A stretch of 64,000 nucleotides of DNA from Pseudomonas silvicola. GTDB taxonomy: Bacteria > Pseudomonadota > Gammaproteobacteria > Pseudomonadales > Pseudomonadaceae. The position numbers were made by a program, and so were the translations under genes. Shown one piece after another: positions 52,921 through 61,902 of this stretch. The notes beneath the pieces are model-generated. The model did not search any database. It worked only from the letters and a program-made list of their open reading frames with translations, and was not told the DNA's origin. The DNA lies in the NCBI RefSeq assembly GCF_026651855.1, contig NZ_CP093280.1, positions 6,718,501-6,782,500 of the forward strand. The letters are read 5' to 3'. The number at the start of each line of letters is the position of its first letter. The stretch's first letter is position 1.

Positions 52921-53001
52921 CTCGGTGGCGTCTTCGGCGGGTTCCAGCGGGTCCAGCTCCACGGCGCGCGATTCCAGCAGTTCTTCCTGGTACTCATCCA
53001 T
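52915..53001 (-). CDS. Small conserved-type acidic protein, 28 residues
   Basis: A short frame, ATG 53001 to TAG 52915, encodes a 28-residue acidic peptide beginning MDEYQEELLESRAVELDPLE and ending PAEDATEL. GAGGG sits nine bases before the ATG, a good ribosome-binding site. Its 3' end overlaps the last six bases of the convergent AraC gene. Composition (10 Asp/Glu) is non-random and the peptide looks like a real product; I recall similar very short proteins in Pseudomonas but could not check. Function unknown. Confidence 0.6.
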   Translation of the reverse strand: MDEYQEELLESRAVELDPLEPAEDATEL

Positions 53002-53154
53002 TGCTCATGCCCTCTGTTCGATGTCCGGGCAGGATAGCGCCTGCCCGTGAATATAAAATGACGTGGGTCAGGGGATGAACGCGCGAGGGCGATGGAAATT
53101 CAGCGGTGGCGGAGCACCGCGTGAGGGTCGCGCGGCGCCAGCGCCTGCCAGCCC

Positions 53155-54054
53155 TTACTGGCTGGCAGCCGGGGTGGTCGCCGCAGGGGCTGCTTCCACT
53201 GGCGTACTGGCCGCCGGCGTGGTGGTCTCGGTGGTGGTCGAGGCCGGGGTAATTGGCGCGGGTTCAGCCGGTGGCGTCACCGGTTGCGAACCCTCGGCCG
53301 GCGTCGCAGCCGGTTCCGGAGTGGCCGCCGCTGGGGCTGGGGTCGCGGGCGCCGGGGCTGGCGTCGGCGTCGGCGTGGCCGCAGCCACCGGTTCCGCTGC
53401 CTTGACCGGTTCGGTTTTGGTTTCCGCCTTCGCCTCGGGCTTGGCTTCGGCCTTGGGCTCGGGCACGCCCAGGTCAGCCTTGGGCTTGTCGGCGATATGC
53501 GCGGCTTTCTTCACTTCGGCGGGCAGGTACACGTCCACGAGCGCGAAGTAGCGGTCGTAGAACTTGGCCGACGTCACGGTCTCGCTGGCCACCTTGACCA
53601 TGGAATCGTCGGTGGACCCGATTGGCATCGACACCGAGCCCAACACACCCACGCCCAGGCTGGCGGAGTTGTTGACCTTCTTCAGCGCATACCGGTCCTG
53701 CAGGGCGTTGGCGAACATGGTCGACGACGTATTGCCGTTGCCATCAGCGGCGCAGGTCACGTTGAAGCTGATCTCCATGTGGGTCTCGCCCGTCTGCTGG
53801 AAGCTCTTGTGGCCACTGAGCTGCTTGGGGTCGCTGCTGGTGATGATGTAACCCTGGCTGAGCAGCGCCCGCCGGGCAGCCTCGCAGGATGAGGAATCGC
53901 TGACCGGATAGTTGCGCGAGTAGGTGCCCGAATCCGAGAAATCCTCGTGTTCGTACATGGCCGGTTTGTTCGACGAACAGCCGCTCAGGGCGGCCAGCGA
54001 AAACGCCAAAGCACACCCCAACCGCAGGGCACTCAAGCTCGGTGACTTAGACAT
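53155..54054 (-). CDS. DUF2242 lipoprotein
   Basis: A 299-residue lipoprotein. Residues 1-25 are a signal peptide with lipobox LSGC (acylated Cys at about 26). A globular part to about 200 carries YEHEDFSDSGTYSRNYPVSD, then SCEAARRALLSQGYIITSSD and DRYFALVDVYLP, the DUF2242 pattern. The C-terminal third is a low-complexity tail of Ala, Pro, Thr and Glu (APAPATPAPAAATPEPAATP), probably a flexible spacer. Function unknown. Divergent from the CsgG-type operon. Confidence 0.85.
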   Translation of the reverse strand: MSKSPSLSALRLGCALAFSLAALSGCSSNKPAMYEHEDFSDSGTYSRNYPVSDSSSCEAARRALLSQGYIITSSDPKQLSGHKSFQQTGETHMEISFNVTCAADGNGNTSSTMFANALQDRYALKKVNNSASLGVGVLGSVSMPIGSTDDSMVKVASETVTSAKFYDRYFALVDVYLPAEVKKAAHIADKPKADLGVPEPKAEAKPEAKAETKTEPVKAAEPVAAATPTPTPAPAPATPAPAAATPEPAATPAEGSQPVTPPAEPAPITPASTTTETTTPAASTPVEAAPAATTPAASQ

Positions 54055-54353
54055 TGCGAATCCTGGGCAAACTATCAGCCCCTATTGTGCCTCACAACCG
54101 CAAGGCAAGGCGCATGAAATGAGTTTTAGACAACCTGTAACCCTACTACGAGCGCGGCCAGGATAAAAGCCGAATCGACGCAAGGCTCGATGTAAAGTCT
54201 CATGACATCAGGTAGCCACCACGGTAGGATGCGTCACTTTCGATACAAGCCTCCCCCGGAACATCGGACCGAACCGCATTCATTTCCTGCGGGCACGGGG
54301 GAGCGGCCGCGCAAAATGCCTTCAGGAAGATCGTTTTTATCAGGAGATAGTGT

Positions 54354-55040
54354 TTGAAAACTGTTACCCGTGCCGCATGCCTGGGCCTCACCGCCCTGAC
54401 TCTCGGCCTGACCGGCGGTTGCGCCACCACTGAAAGCTCCCAGGCCCTCACCGTGGCCAAAGTCGAAAGCGCCGCCCGCCCCTATGCCGGCCCGCGCTCC
54501 CCCATCGCCGTGGGCAAGTTCGACAACCGCTCCAGCTACATGCGCGGTATCTTCTCCGACGGCGTCGACCGCCTCGGCAGCCAGGCCAAGACCGTGTTGA
54601 TCACCCACCTGCAGCAGACCAACCGCTTCAACGTTCTGGACCGCGACAACATGGGCGAAATCGCCCAGGAAGCTGCGATCAAGGGCCAGGCACAGAAGCT
54701 CAAGGGCGCGGACTACGTGGTGACCGGCGACGTGACCGAATTCGGTCGCAAGGAAGTCGGCGACCAGCAATTCTTCGGCATCCTTGGCCGCGGCAAGACC
54801 CAGGTCGCCTACGCCAAGGTGGCGCTGAACATCGTCAACATCAGCACTTCCGAGGTGGTCTATTCCACCCAGGGCGCCGGCGAATACTCGCTCTCCAACC
54901 GTGAAGTGGTCGGCTTCGGCGGCACCGCCAGCTACGACTCCACCCTCAACGGCAAGGTGCTGGACCTGGCCATGCGCGAAGCGGTGAACCGCCTGGTAGA
55001 AGCCGTGGACAACGGCAGCTGGCAGCCTTCGCGTCCATGA
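54354..55040 (+). CDS. CsgG-domain lipoprotein
   Basis: A 228-residue outer-membrane lipoprotein. Signal peptide with lipobox TGGC (Cys at about 24). The CsgG domain follows: SPIAVGKFDNRSSYMRG, HLQQTNRFNVLDRDNMGEIA, GADYVVTGDVTEFGRKE and YAKVALNIVNISTSEVVYS. CsgG forms the curli export pore in E. coli, but no curli genes are nearby. The start is TTG 54354, preceded by AGGAGATAG; no ATG fits. The TGA overlaps an ATG at 55037, but the next gene probably starts at 55079. First gene of a three-lipoprotein operon. Confidence 0.88.
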   Translation: MKTVTRAACLGLTALTLGLTGGCATTESSQALTVAKVESAARPYAGPRSPIAVGKFDNRSSYMRGIFSDGVDRLGSQAKTVLITHLQQTNRFNVLDRDNMGEIAQEAAIKGQAQKLKGADYVVTGDVTEFGRKEVGDQQFFGILGRGKTQVAYAKVALNIVNISTSEVVYSTQGAGEYSLSNREVVGFGGTASYDSTLNGKVLDLAMREAVNRLVEAVDNGSWQPSRP

Positions 55041-55078
55041 CTCACTTCTGCAGCAGACGACAGGGAGCCACACTCGTC

Positions 55079-55450
55079 ATGAGCAAGACCTTCACGCCAC
55101 GCCTCGGGCTGGCCATTACCCTCCTCGCCGGCATTGTGCTGGGCGGCTGTGCACAGCAACCCAAGACGCTTTACCAGTGGGAAGGCTACCAGGGGCAGGT
55201 GCACCAATACTTCAAGGGCGAATCCAAGGAGCAGCAGGCCCAGGCGCTGGAAGCGGACCTGGAAAAGATACGTGCAAAAAACGGCACACCGCCACCGGGC
55301 TACCACGCTCAACTGGGCCTGCTGTATTCCAGCCTGGGCAAAAATGATCAGATGCTTCAGCAATTCCAGCAGGAAAAAGCGCTGTTCCCCGAATCTGGCG
55401 CCTACATGGACTTCCTGATCAAGAACGCAACGCACGGAGCGACCCAATAA
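55079..55450 (+). CDS. DUF4810 lipoprotein
   Basis: A 123-residue lipoprotein with signal peptide and lipobox LGGC (Cys at about 22), then QQPKTLYQWEGYQGQVHQYF and helical repeats ending YHAQLGLLYSSLGKNDQMLQ with FQQEKALFPESGAYM, which recall tetratricopeptide helices. Matches DUF4810, known mainly as the middle gene between CsgG-type and DUF799 genes. ATG 55079 is chosen because it begins the signal peptide; the frame is open from 55037. Its last base is the first base of the DUF799 gene. Confidence 0.85.
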   Translation: MSKTFTPRLGLAITLLAGIVLGGCAQQPKTLYQWEGYQGQVHQYFKGESKEQQAQALEADLEKIRAKNGTPPPGYHAQLGLLYSSLGKNDQMLQQFQQEKALFPESGAYMDFLIKNATHGATQ

Positions 55451-56109
55451 TGCCGAGCCTGTTCAAACCTGCCGCGGCGCTGATCGCCCTGGCCCTGCTG
55501 GGCGGCTGCGCCCACCCGCAGAAAAACCTCGACTACAGCGCGTTCAAGGCGGCCCGTCCGCACTCCATCGTGGTGCTGCCGCCGGTCAACGAATCGCCGG
55601 ACGTGACGGCCACCTACAGCTTGATGTCGCAGGTCACCTTCCCGCTCGCCGAAGCCGGTTACTACGTGATGCCGGTGGCCCTGGTGGATGAGACGTTCAA
55701 GCAGAACGGCCTGAACAACGCCGCCGAGATCAGCCAGGTGCCGGCCGCCAAGCTGCGCTCTATCTTCGGCGCCGATGCCGCGCTGTACGTGAAAGTCACC
55801 GATTACGGCACCAAGTACATGGTGCTCAGCAGTGCCACCATCGTCACCGCTACCGCCAGCCTGGTCGACCTGAAAACCGGCACCACCCTGTGGACAGGCA
55901 CTGCCAGCGCGTCCAGCGAAGAAGGCCAGAACAACAACGGCGGCGGCATTATCGGCATGCTGATCACCGCGGCGGTGAAGCAGATCATCAACAGCAGCAC
56001 CGACGCCGGCTACCCGATCGCAGGCATCACCAGTGCGCGCCTGCTCTCGGCGGGGCACCCCAATGCCTTGCTGTACGGACCACGCTCGCCCAAGTATGGC
56101 ACCGACTGA
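55450..56109 (+). CDS. DUF799 (GNA1162-like) lipoprotein
   Basis: A 219-residue lipoprotein with lipobox LGGC (Cys at about 20), then KNLDYSAFKAARPHSIVVLP and PVNESPDVTATYSLMSQVTF with PLAEAGYYVMPVALVDETF and FGADAALYVKVTDYGTKY. This is the DUF799 family that includes Neisseria GNA1162, with a fold related to other export-apparatus lipoproteins. The start overlaps the DUF4810 stop by one base (TAATG). Last gene of csgG-like/DUF4810/DUF799. Confidence 0.88.
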   Translation: MPSLFKPAAALIALALLGGCAHPQKNLDYSAFKAARPHSIVVLPPVNESPDVTATYSLMSQVTFPLAEAGYYVMPVALVDETFKQNGLNNAAEISQVPAAKLRSIFGADAALYVKVTDYGTKYMVLSSATIVTATASLVDLKTGTTLWTGTASASSEEGQNNNGGGIIGMLITAAVKQIINSSTDAGYPIAGITSARLLSAGHPNALLYGPRSPKYGTD

Positions 56110-56196
56110 CGCGCAGCACCCCGTAGCCTGACAACGGGCTACGGGTATCCACGCTGGGTGCCGGTGCGGGCGCCGCCCACACCAAATCGCAGGCAC

Positions 56197-56224
56197 AAAA
56201 AAAGCGACCCTGAGGTCGCTTTCT
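56197..56224. terminator. Bidirectional rho-independent terminator
   Basis: AGCGACC-CTGA-GGTCGCT hairpin with A7 on the left and TTCTCT on the right. The minus-strand T-tract is strong and would end the tRNA transcript; the plus-strand side could end the DUF799 operon. Confidence 0.8.
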
Positions 56225-56262
56225 CTGTGCTTCAAGGAGTTCAAGGGCCTCGAAGCTTTGTA

Positions 56263-56339
56263 TGGCGCAGCGGACGGGACTCGAACCCGCGACCCCCGGC
56301 GTGACAGGCCGGTATTCTAACCGACTGAACTACCGCTGC
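56263..56339 (-). tRNA. tRNA-Asp (GTC), copy 1
   Basis: 77 bases on the minus strand beginning GCAGCGGTAGTTCAGTCGG and ending CCGCTGCGCCA with encoded CCA. Anticodon GTC lies in the CCTGTCACG loop, and the GGGTTCGAGTCCC T-arm is intact. Identical to copy 2. Confidence 0.97.
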
Positions 56340-56433
56340 GTATCGCATGCACTTGCGTGCAGTTGAAACGGGGCTGACCGAGAACTTTCGAGCTTCTCGA
56401 TCTCTGACACGGCATGGCCGAATCAGGTGAAAA

Positions 56434-56510
56434 TGGCGCAGCGGACGGGACTCGAACCCGCGACCCCCGGCGTGACAGGCCGGTATTCTAACCGACTGAA
56501 CTACCGCTGC
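56434..56510 (-). tRNA. tRNA-Asp (GTC), copy 2
   Basis: All 77 bases equal copy 1, about 95 bases upstream on the same strand. Anticodon GTC and 3' CCA are encoded. Part of a Val-Asp-Asp tRNA operon. Confidence 0.97.
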
Positions 56511-56570
56511 GCAGTGCTGGATGCCTTCTCAGTAACAAGGCTTCCCCTCTTGGGAAGAAGAGGATCAGAG

Positions 56571-56646
56571 TGGTGGGTGATGACGGGATCGAACCGCCGA
56601 CCCTCTGCTTGTAAGGCAGATGCTCTCCCGGCTGAGCTAATCACCC
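56571..56646 (-). tRNA. tRNA-Val (TAC)
   Basis: 76 bases on the minus strand beginning GGGTGATTAGCTCAGCCGGG and ending CATCACCCACCA. The anticodon TAC lies in GCCTTACAAGC; T-arm GGTTCGATCCC. First gene of the tRNA operon. Confidence 0.97.
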
Positions 56647-56832
56647 GCTTGCCTCTCCAATGACGCGAACTTTACGCAGCCATCGAAGGTAAGTCAATAA
56701 CTTTATTGAAGTTTTTTCAAAAAAGTCAGTTGTGCGACGCCACCACCCTTTTCTGCCACGCCCCCATGGCCCGTGCAGCAGACCTGGCCGTGCCCCATAC
56801 ACCGCGTGTACCACGGACGCAGCCTGGCCCCG

Positions 56833-57609
56833 TTATTCCTGGTAAATCATCTTGCGGGTCATGCCGCCGTCCACCACGAACTCCTGCCCGGTGACAAACC
56901 CGGCATTGCGCGACAGCAGCCACGCCACCAACGCAGCAACGTCCTCTACCGTACCCACGCGCCCGGTGGGGTGCTGGGCATGGTCGGCATCGCTCAGGGG
57001 TGCGGCGCGGCGCTCGGAGGGGTCGCGGGCATCGATCCAGCCAGGGCTCACGGCATTGACCCGGATCTCCGGGCCCAGGCTGATGGCCAGGGCGTGGGTC
57101 AGGGCCACCAGGCCGCCCTTGCTGGCCGCGTAGGCCTCGGTGTCAGCTTCGGACTGACGCGCCCGTGTCGAGGCCAGGTTGACGATGGCCCCACAGTGGG
57201 CGCGCAGGTAGGGTGCGCAATGCTTGGCCAGCAACATCGGCCCGCCCAGATTGACTGCCAGTACCCGGTTCCACTTCTCCAGCGCCAGCGTCTCCAGCGT
57301 GGCATTGTGCGGGTCAGTGATGGCTGCATTGCAGACCAGCGCGTCCAGCCGGCCGAACTGGCCCAGTACCTGGGCCACGCCGGCCTTCACCTGCGCCTCG
57401 TCGGCCACGTCCATGGCGATGAACACCGCGTTTTCGCCCAAGGCACCGGCTACCTTCGGCCCGCGCACACGGTCAAGGTCGGTCAGCACCACCTGCCAGC
57501 CCTCGGCGATCAGCCAGGCTGCGGTGCCCAGGCCAATGCCCCGCGCCGCGCCGGTGACCAGCGCCACCCGCCCGTTGTGGCTGGCGCTTTTCGTGGACCA
57601 GTCGATCAC
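56833..57609 (-). CDS. Short-chain dehydrogenase/reductase
   Basis: A 258-residue NAD(P)-dependent SDR. The cofactor motif is [16 protein letters not shown] at about 18-33, followed by LVCNAAI, the catalytic YAASK motif ([14 protein letters not shown]) and NAVSPGWID. The start is GTG 57609, overlapping the metZ stop (GTGA), so it is translated with metZ. Asp at the end of strand 2 (VVLTDLDR) suggests NAD rather than NADP. Substrate unknown. Confidence 0.9.
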   Translation of the reverse strand: MIDWSTKSASHNGRVALVTGAARGIGLGTAAWLIAEGWQVVLTDLDRVRGPKVAGALGENAVFIAMDVADEAQVKAGVAQVLGQFGRLDALVCNAAITDPHNATLETLALEKWNRVLAVNLGGPMLLAKHCAPYLRAHCGAIVNLASTRARQSEADTEAYAASKGGLVALTHALAISLGPEIRVNAVSPGWIDARDPSERRAAPLSDADHAQHPTGRVGTVEDVAALVAWLLSRNAGFVTGQEFVVDGGMTRKMIYQE

Positions 57610-58820
57610 AATGCCGCCAGGCCGCGCGCGAGGTCGGCTTGCAGGTCGGCCACGTCTTCCAGGCCTACCGCGACGCGGATCAGGCTGTCACGGATACCGG
57701 CCGCTTCGCGCTCGGCGGGCGACAGGCGACCGTGGGACGTGGTGCCAGGGTGGGTGATGGTGGTCTTGCTGTCACCCAGGTTGGCGGTGATGGAGATCAA
57801 ACGCGTGGCATCGATGAAGCGCCAGGCGCCCTCCTTGCCCCCTTTGACCTCGAAGCTGACCACACCGCCGAAGCCGCCACGCATCTGGCGCTTGGCCAGT
57901 TCGTGCTGCGGGTGGCTGGGCAGGCCGGCGTAGTGAACCTTCTCGATGCCATCCTGCTGTTCCAGCCACTCGGCCAGGGCCTGGGCACTGGCGCAATGGG
58001 CACGCATGCGCAGGTTCAGGGTTTCGAGGCCCTTGAGGAAGATCCAGGCGTTGAACGGGCTCAGGGAAGCGCCAGCAGTACGCACCACGCCGACCATTTC
58101 CTTCATGTGCTCGGCGCGGCCGGCAACGACACCGCCCATGCAACGGCCCTGGCCATCGATGAATTTGGTGGCCGAGTGCACGACAATGTCGGCGCCCAGC
58201 TTCAACGGCTGTTGCAGCGCCGGGGTGCTGAAGCAGTTGTCCACCACCAGCAGGGTGCCCTTGGCGTGAGCGATCTCGGCCAGCGCGGTGATGTCTACCA
58301 GTTCAGCCAGCGGGTTGGACGGTGACTCGACGAACAGCAGCTTGGTGTTGGGCTTGATGGCCGCTTCCCAGCCCTTCAGGTCGGCCAGGGGCACGTACTC
58401 CACTTCGATACCGAAGCGCTTGAAGTACTTGTCGAACAGGCTGATGGTGGAGCCGAACACGCTCTGGGAGATCAGCACGTGGTCGCCCGCGCTGCACAGG
58501 CCCATGGCCACGGCAGTGATCGCCGCCATGCCGGTGGCGAAGCCCACGGCCTGCTCTGCGCCTTCCAGGGCAGCGATGCGCTCTTCGAAGGAACGCACGG
58601 TCGGGTTGGTGTAGCGCGAATAGACGTTGCCTGGCACTTCGCCGGCAAAACGCGCCGCGGCATCCGCGGCGGTACGGAAAACATAGCTGGAGGTGAAGAA
58701 CAGCGGGTCACTGTGCTCACCTTCCGGCGTGCGGTGCTGCCCAGCGCGTACGGCCAGGGTATCGAAGGCGACACCCTCCAGGTCACTGTCCAGACGCCCG
58801 GCGTCCCATTCCTGTGTCAT
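57606..58820 (-). CDS. metZ: O-succinylhomoserine sulfhydrylase
   Basis: Makes homocysteine directly from O-succinylhomoserine and sulfide, the route Pseudomonas uses for methionine. The 404-residue PLP enzyme of the cystathionine-synthase family has [20 protein letters not shown] at the substrate loop, FVESPSNP, and the cofactor lysine Lys219 in [17 protein letters not shown] 58820 follows TTTAGGAGTAGC; the frame up to 58967 runs into a REP element. Located directly downstream of purF in the common Pseudomonas order. Confidence 0.95.
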   Translation of the reverse strand: MTQEWDAGRLDSDLEGVAFDTLAVRAGQHRTPEGEHSDPLFFTSSYVFRTAADAAARFAGEVPGNVYSRYTNPTVRSFEERIAALEGAEQAVGFATGMAAITAVAMGLCSAGDHVLISQSVFGSTISLFDKYFKRFGIEVEYVPLADLKGWEAAIKPNTKLLFVESPSNPLAELVDITALAEIAHAKGTLLVVDNCFSTPALQQPLKLGADIVVHSATKFIDGQGRCMGGVVAGRAEHMKEMVGVVRTAGASLSPFNAWIFLKGLETLNLRMRAHCASAQALAEWLEQQDGIEKVHYAGLPSHPQHELAKRQMRGGFGGVVSFEVKGGKEGAWRFIDATRLISITANLGDSKTTITHPGTTSHGRLSPAEREAAGIRDSLIRVAVGLEDVADLQADLARGLAAL

Positions 58821-58878
58821 GCCGCTACTCCTAAAGCTGATAGATAGAAAACGCAGGCTGAAGAGTCTACCAAATTCA

Positions 58879-58967
58879 TGTGGGACCGGGCGAAGCTCGG
58901 GAGAAGGCCAGAGGGGGGTGCCTGTTGCACCGCGGTGCGGCGCTACCTGCTTCGCCCGGTAGAACAA
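58879..58967. repeat. REP-like inverted repeat, GGACCGGGCG family, copy 3
   Basis: TGGGACCGGGCGAAGCTCGG on the left, GCTTCGCCCGGTAGAACA on the right, with a decayed right end. Third copy of the family seen at 5187 and 20028. Lies between purF and metZ. Confidence 0.65.
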
Positions 58968-58969
58968 GC

Positions 58970-59003
58970 AAAAACGCCCGGGCTCTTTGCAGAGGCCCGG
59001 GCG
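58970..59003 (-). terminator. Rho-independent terminator of purF
   Basis: On the minus strand CGCCCGGGC, an 11-base loop and GCCCGGGCG are followed by TTTTTGC. It starts 20 bases after the purF stop codon and separates purF from metZ transcription. Confidence 0.85.
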
Positions 59004-59022
59004 CTTGAGCGAAGGCTATCGA

Positions 59023-60528
59023 TCAGTTGTTGTACAGATCAATGATCGCGCTGACCGCCTGAGTCTTGAACTTGGACGCATCGTTACGCGCCTGTTCGAT
59101 CTTGTTCAGGTACTTGTCGTCGATGTCGCCGGTCACGTACTTGCCGTCGAACACTGCGCAGTCGAAATGCTCGATCTTGACCTTGCCACCGCCCACTGCG
59201 TCGATCAGGTCCGGAAGGTCCTGGTAGATCAGCCAGTCGGCGCCGATAAGGTCGGCCACTTCCTGGGTGCTGCGGTTGTGGGCGATCAGCTCGTGGGCGC
59301 TTGGCATGTCGATGCCGTAGACGTTCGGGTAACGAACGGCCGGTGCGGCGGAGCAGAAGTAGACATTCTTGGCGCCGGCTTCACGGGCCATCTGGATGAT
59401 CTGCTTGCAGGTGGTGCCGCGCACGATCGAGTCGTCCACCAGCATCACGTTCTTGCCACGGAATTCCAGTTCGATGGCGTTGAGCTTCTGGCGTACCGAT
59501 TTCTTGCGCGCGGCCTGGCCGGGCATGATGAAGGTACGGCCGATGTAGCGGTTCTTGACGAAGCCTTCGCGGAATTTCACGCCCAGGTGGTTGGCCAGCT
59601 CCAGCGCCGCGGTGCGGCTGGTGTCCGGGATCGGGATGACCACGTCGATGTCGTGCTCGGGACGCTCGCGCAGGATCTTCTCGGCCAGCTTCTCGCCCAT
59701 GCGCAGGCGCGCCTTGTACACCGAGATACCGTCGATGATCGAGTCCGGGCGGGCCAGGTACACGTGCTCGAAGATGCACGGCGCGTATTGCGGGTTCGGC
59801 GCGCACTGACGGGTGTGCAGCTTGCCGTCTTCGGTGATGTACACCGCTTCGCCCGGGGCCAGGTCACGGATCAGGGTGAAGCCCAGCACGTCCAGGGACA
59901 CGCTTTCGGAGGCGATCATGTACTCGACGCCTTCGTCGGTGTGGCGCTGGCCGAAGACGATCGGGCGGATGGCGTTCGGGTCACGGAAACCGACGATGCC
60001 GTAGCCGGTGATCATGGCGACCACGGCGTAACCGCCACGGCAGCGCTTGTGCACGTCCGCGACGGCGGCGAACACGTCTTCCTCGGTGGGCTGCAGCTTG
60101 CCACGCACCGCCAGCTCGTGGGCGAACACGTTGAGCAGCACTTCGGAGTCGGAGCTGGTGTTGACGTGGCGCAGGTCCGATTCGTAGATTTCCTTGGCCA
60201 ACTGCTCAACGTTGGTCAGGTTACCGTTGTGCGCCAGGGTGATGCCATACGGCGAGTTGACGTAGAACGGCTGCGCCTCGGCGGAGGTCGAGCTGCCCGC
60301 GGTCGGGTAACGGACGTGGCCGATCCCCATGTTGCCCACCAGGCGCTGCATATGGCGCTGCTGGAACACGTCACGCACCAACCCGTTGTCCTTGCGCAGG
60401 AATAACCGGCCATCATGGCTGGTCACAATACCGGCAGCGTCCTGGCCGCGGTGCTGGAGGACGGTTAGCGCGTCATACAGCGCCTGATTGACGTTCGACT
60501 TACCGACGATACCGACGATGCCACACAT
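59023..60528 (-). CDS. purF: Amidophosphoribosyltransferase
   Basis: First committed enzyme of purine synthesis, adding an amide nitrogen from glutamine to PRPP. The 501 residues start [20 protein letters not shown], with Cys2 as the nucleophile after Met removal; the frame includes three extra codons upstream (60537) that would block this. HRGQDAAG and the PRPP-binding loop [18 protein letters not shown] confirm the family. Lies 43 bases after cvpA, the standard order. Confidence 0.97.
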   Translation of the reverse strand: MCGIVGIVGKSNVNQALYDALTVLQHRGQDAAGIVTSHDGRLFLRKDNGLVRDVFQQRHMQRLVGNMGIGHVRYPTAGSSTSAEAQPFYVNSPYGITLAHNGNLTNVEQLAKEIYESDLRHVNTSSDSEVLLNVFAHELAVRGKLQPTEEDVFAAVADVHKRCRGGYAVVAMITGYGIVGFRDPNAIRPIVFGQRHTDEGVEYMIASESVSLDVLGFTLIRDLAPGEAVYITEDGKLHTRQCAPNPQYAPCIFEHVYLARPDSIIDGISVYKARLRMGEKLAEKILRERPEHDIDVVIPIPDTSRTAALELANHLGVKFREGFVKNRYIGRTFIMPGQAARKKSVRQKLNAIELEFRGKNVMLVDDSIVRGTTCKQIIQMAREAGAKNVYFCSAAPAVRYPNVYGIDMPSAHELIAHNRSTQEVADLIGADWLIYQDLPDLIDAVGGGKVKIEHFDCAVFDGKYVTGDIDDKYLNKIEQARNDASKFKTQAVSAIIDLYNN

Positions 60529-60570
60529 GCGACGCAACCCCTACTTAATGAATCTGAACTGAACAACCCT

Positions 60571-61131
60571 TCACTGCCCCTTGGCGGCGGCAGGAAAGAG
60601 CTGGTCCTTGAACGGAAGATCAACGGGTGAGCTGATCCCGCTGGCGAGCCACTGGCTGGTCATCCCCAGAACGAGGTTTTTCGACCAGTCGGCGACCAAT
60701 AGAAATTGGGGCACCAGCCGAGACTGCTGCCACCAGGTGTCTTGTTGAAACGGGCCCAGGCTCAGCAGCCCGACGCCGACGACCACCAGCAGGCCGCCAC
60801 GCGCCGCGCCGAAGGCGGTGCCCAGGAACCGATCCGTGCCGGACAGGCCGGTCACGCGGATCAGTTCACCAATGAGAAAATTGACCATGGCGCCGACCAG
60901 CAGCGTGGCGACGAACAGGATGGCGCAGCCGGCGATGACACGGGCCGAAGGCGTCTGAATGTAGCCTTCCAGGTACTGGGACAAAGCGCCTCCGAACATC
61001 CAGGCGACCGCACCGGCAATGATCCAGGTGAGCAGAGACAGGGCTTCCTTGACGAAGCCGCGCTTCAAGCTGATCAAAGCGGAGATGGCGATAATCGCGA
61101 GTATCGCCCAGTCAACCCAGGTAAATGCCAC
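60571..61131 (-). CDS. cvpA: CvpA family membrane protein
   Basis: A 186-residue inner-membrane protein with four helices, beginning FTWVDWAILAIIAISALISL and followed by KRGFVKEALSLLTWI. CvpA was named for a role in colicin V production and is linked to envelope stress and purF in many proteobacteria; its molecular role is unclear. Placement just before purF supports the call. Confidence 0.92.
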   Translation of the reverse strand: MAFTWVDWAILAIIAISALISLKRGFVKEALSLLTWIIAGAVAWMFGGALSQYLEGYIQTPSARVIAGCAILFVATLLVGAMVNFLIGELIRVTGLSGTDRFLGTAFGAARGGLLVVVGVGLLSLGPFQQDTWWQQSRLVPQFLLVADWSKNLVLGMTSQWLASGISSPVDLPFKDQLFPAAAKGQ

Positions 61132-61230
61132 GGTGCAGCCTGCAAACGGATAAGGCGGCGCATTTTAGCAGAGCGCCGCCTTATGGGTAAGCAATGATTG
61201 TCGGGGTGATGCGCTAAAACGCCCTGCCCG

Positions 61231-61902
61231 TCAGTTGCGCTCGGGCTGGAAACGCACCACGAAGCCCTTGACGTTCTGCTGGCGGCTGATCAGGTCGCGC
61301 AGGCGCTCGGCCTCGGCGCGCTCGATCAGCGGCCCGACGAAGACCCGGTTCATGCCATCGGCCGAACGTACATAGGCATTATAGCCCTGGCTGCGCAGGC
61401 TTTTCTGCAGGCTGTCGGCGCTGGCGCGATTGGACAGGCTGGCCAGTTGCACGGCCCAGCTGACGGGCAGGCCGTTGGCGTCGATCTTGCTGGCGGCAGG
61501 GTCGGCCTTGGCCACCGGCGCCGGGGCTGGAGCGGGCTTGGCAACGGGCGCTGGCTTGGGTGCCGGCGCAGGGGCCTGGGCCTGAGTTTGCACGGGCGCG
61601 CGCTGGGAAGGTGGCGCGGGCGGCGCCGGGGCCACCGGCATGGAGGGCGGTGGCGCAGTGGGGGCCGCCTGGGCCTCCACCGACTCGGCATCCTGGGGCA
61701 GGCTCTGCTGTTCAGGCACAGGCACCGGTTCGACCTTCACCTGCTGGACCACCGGCGCCTGAGGCGCCTCGGGGGCGTCGACACGCACCTGGCGCTGCTC
61801 GTCCTGTCGGGAAAACAGCATCGGCAGGAAGATCACCGCCAGCGCGATCAGCACCAGGGCGCCGACCATCCGCTGCTTGAACACGTTATCCAGCAAAGCC
61901 AT
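61231..61902 (-). CDS. dedD: SPOR-domain protein (DedD-like)
   Basis: A 223-residue bitopic division protein. Residues 1-26 form a short cytoplasmic part and a membrane helix (FKQRMVGALVLIALAVIFLP), followed by a long Pro/Ala/Val linker and a C-terminal SPOR domain from about 145 (WAVQLASLSNRASADSLQKS, then YNAYVRSADGMNRVFVGP) that binds denuded septal peptidoglycan. ATG 61902 follows AGGAAG and overlaps the folC end by 17 bases. Gene order folC-dedD-cvpA-purF fits. Confidence 0.92.
   Translation of the reverse strand: MALLDNVFKQRMVGALVLIALAVIFLPMLFSRQDEQRQVRVDAPEAPQAPVVQQVKVEPVPVPEQQSLPQDAESVEAQAAPTAPPPSMPVAPAPPAPPSQRAPVQTQAQAPAPAPKPAPVAKPAPAPAPVAKADPAASKIDANGLPVSWAVQLASLSNRASADSLQKSLRSQGYNAYVRSADGMNRVFVGPLIERAEAERLRDLISRQQNVKGFVVRFQPERN

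Noticed and set aside
56263-56646. tRNA genes as a possible integration site
   Set aside because: All three tRNAs are complete, and there is no integrase, direct repeat of a tRNA end or foreign-looking island beside them.
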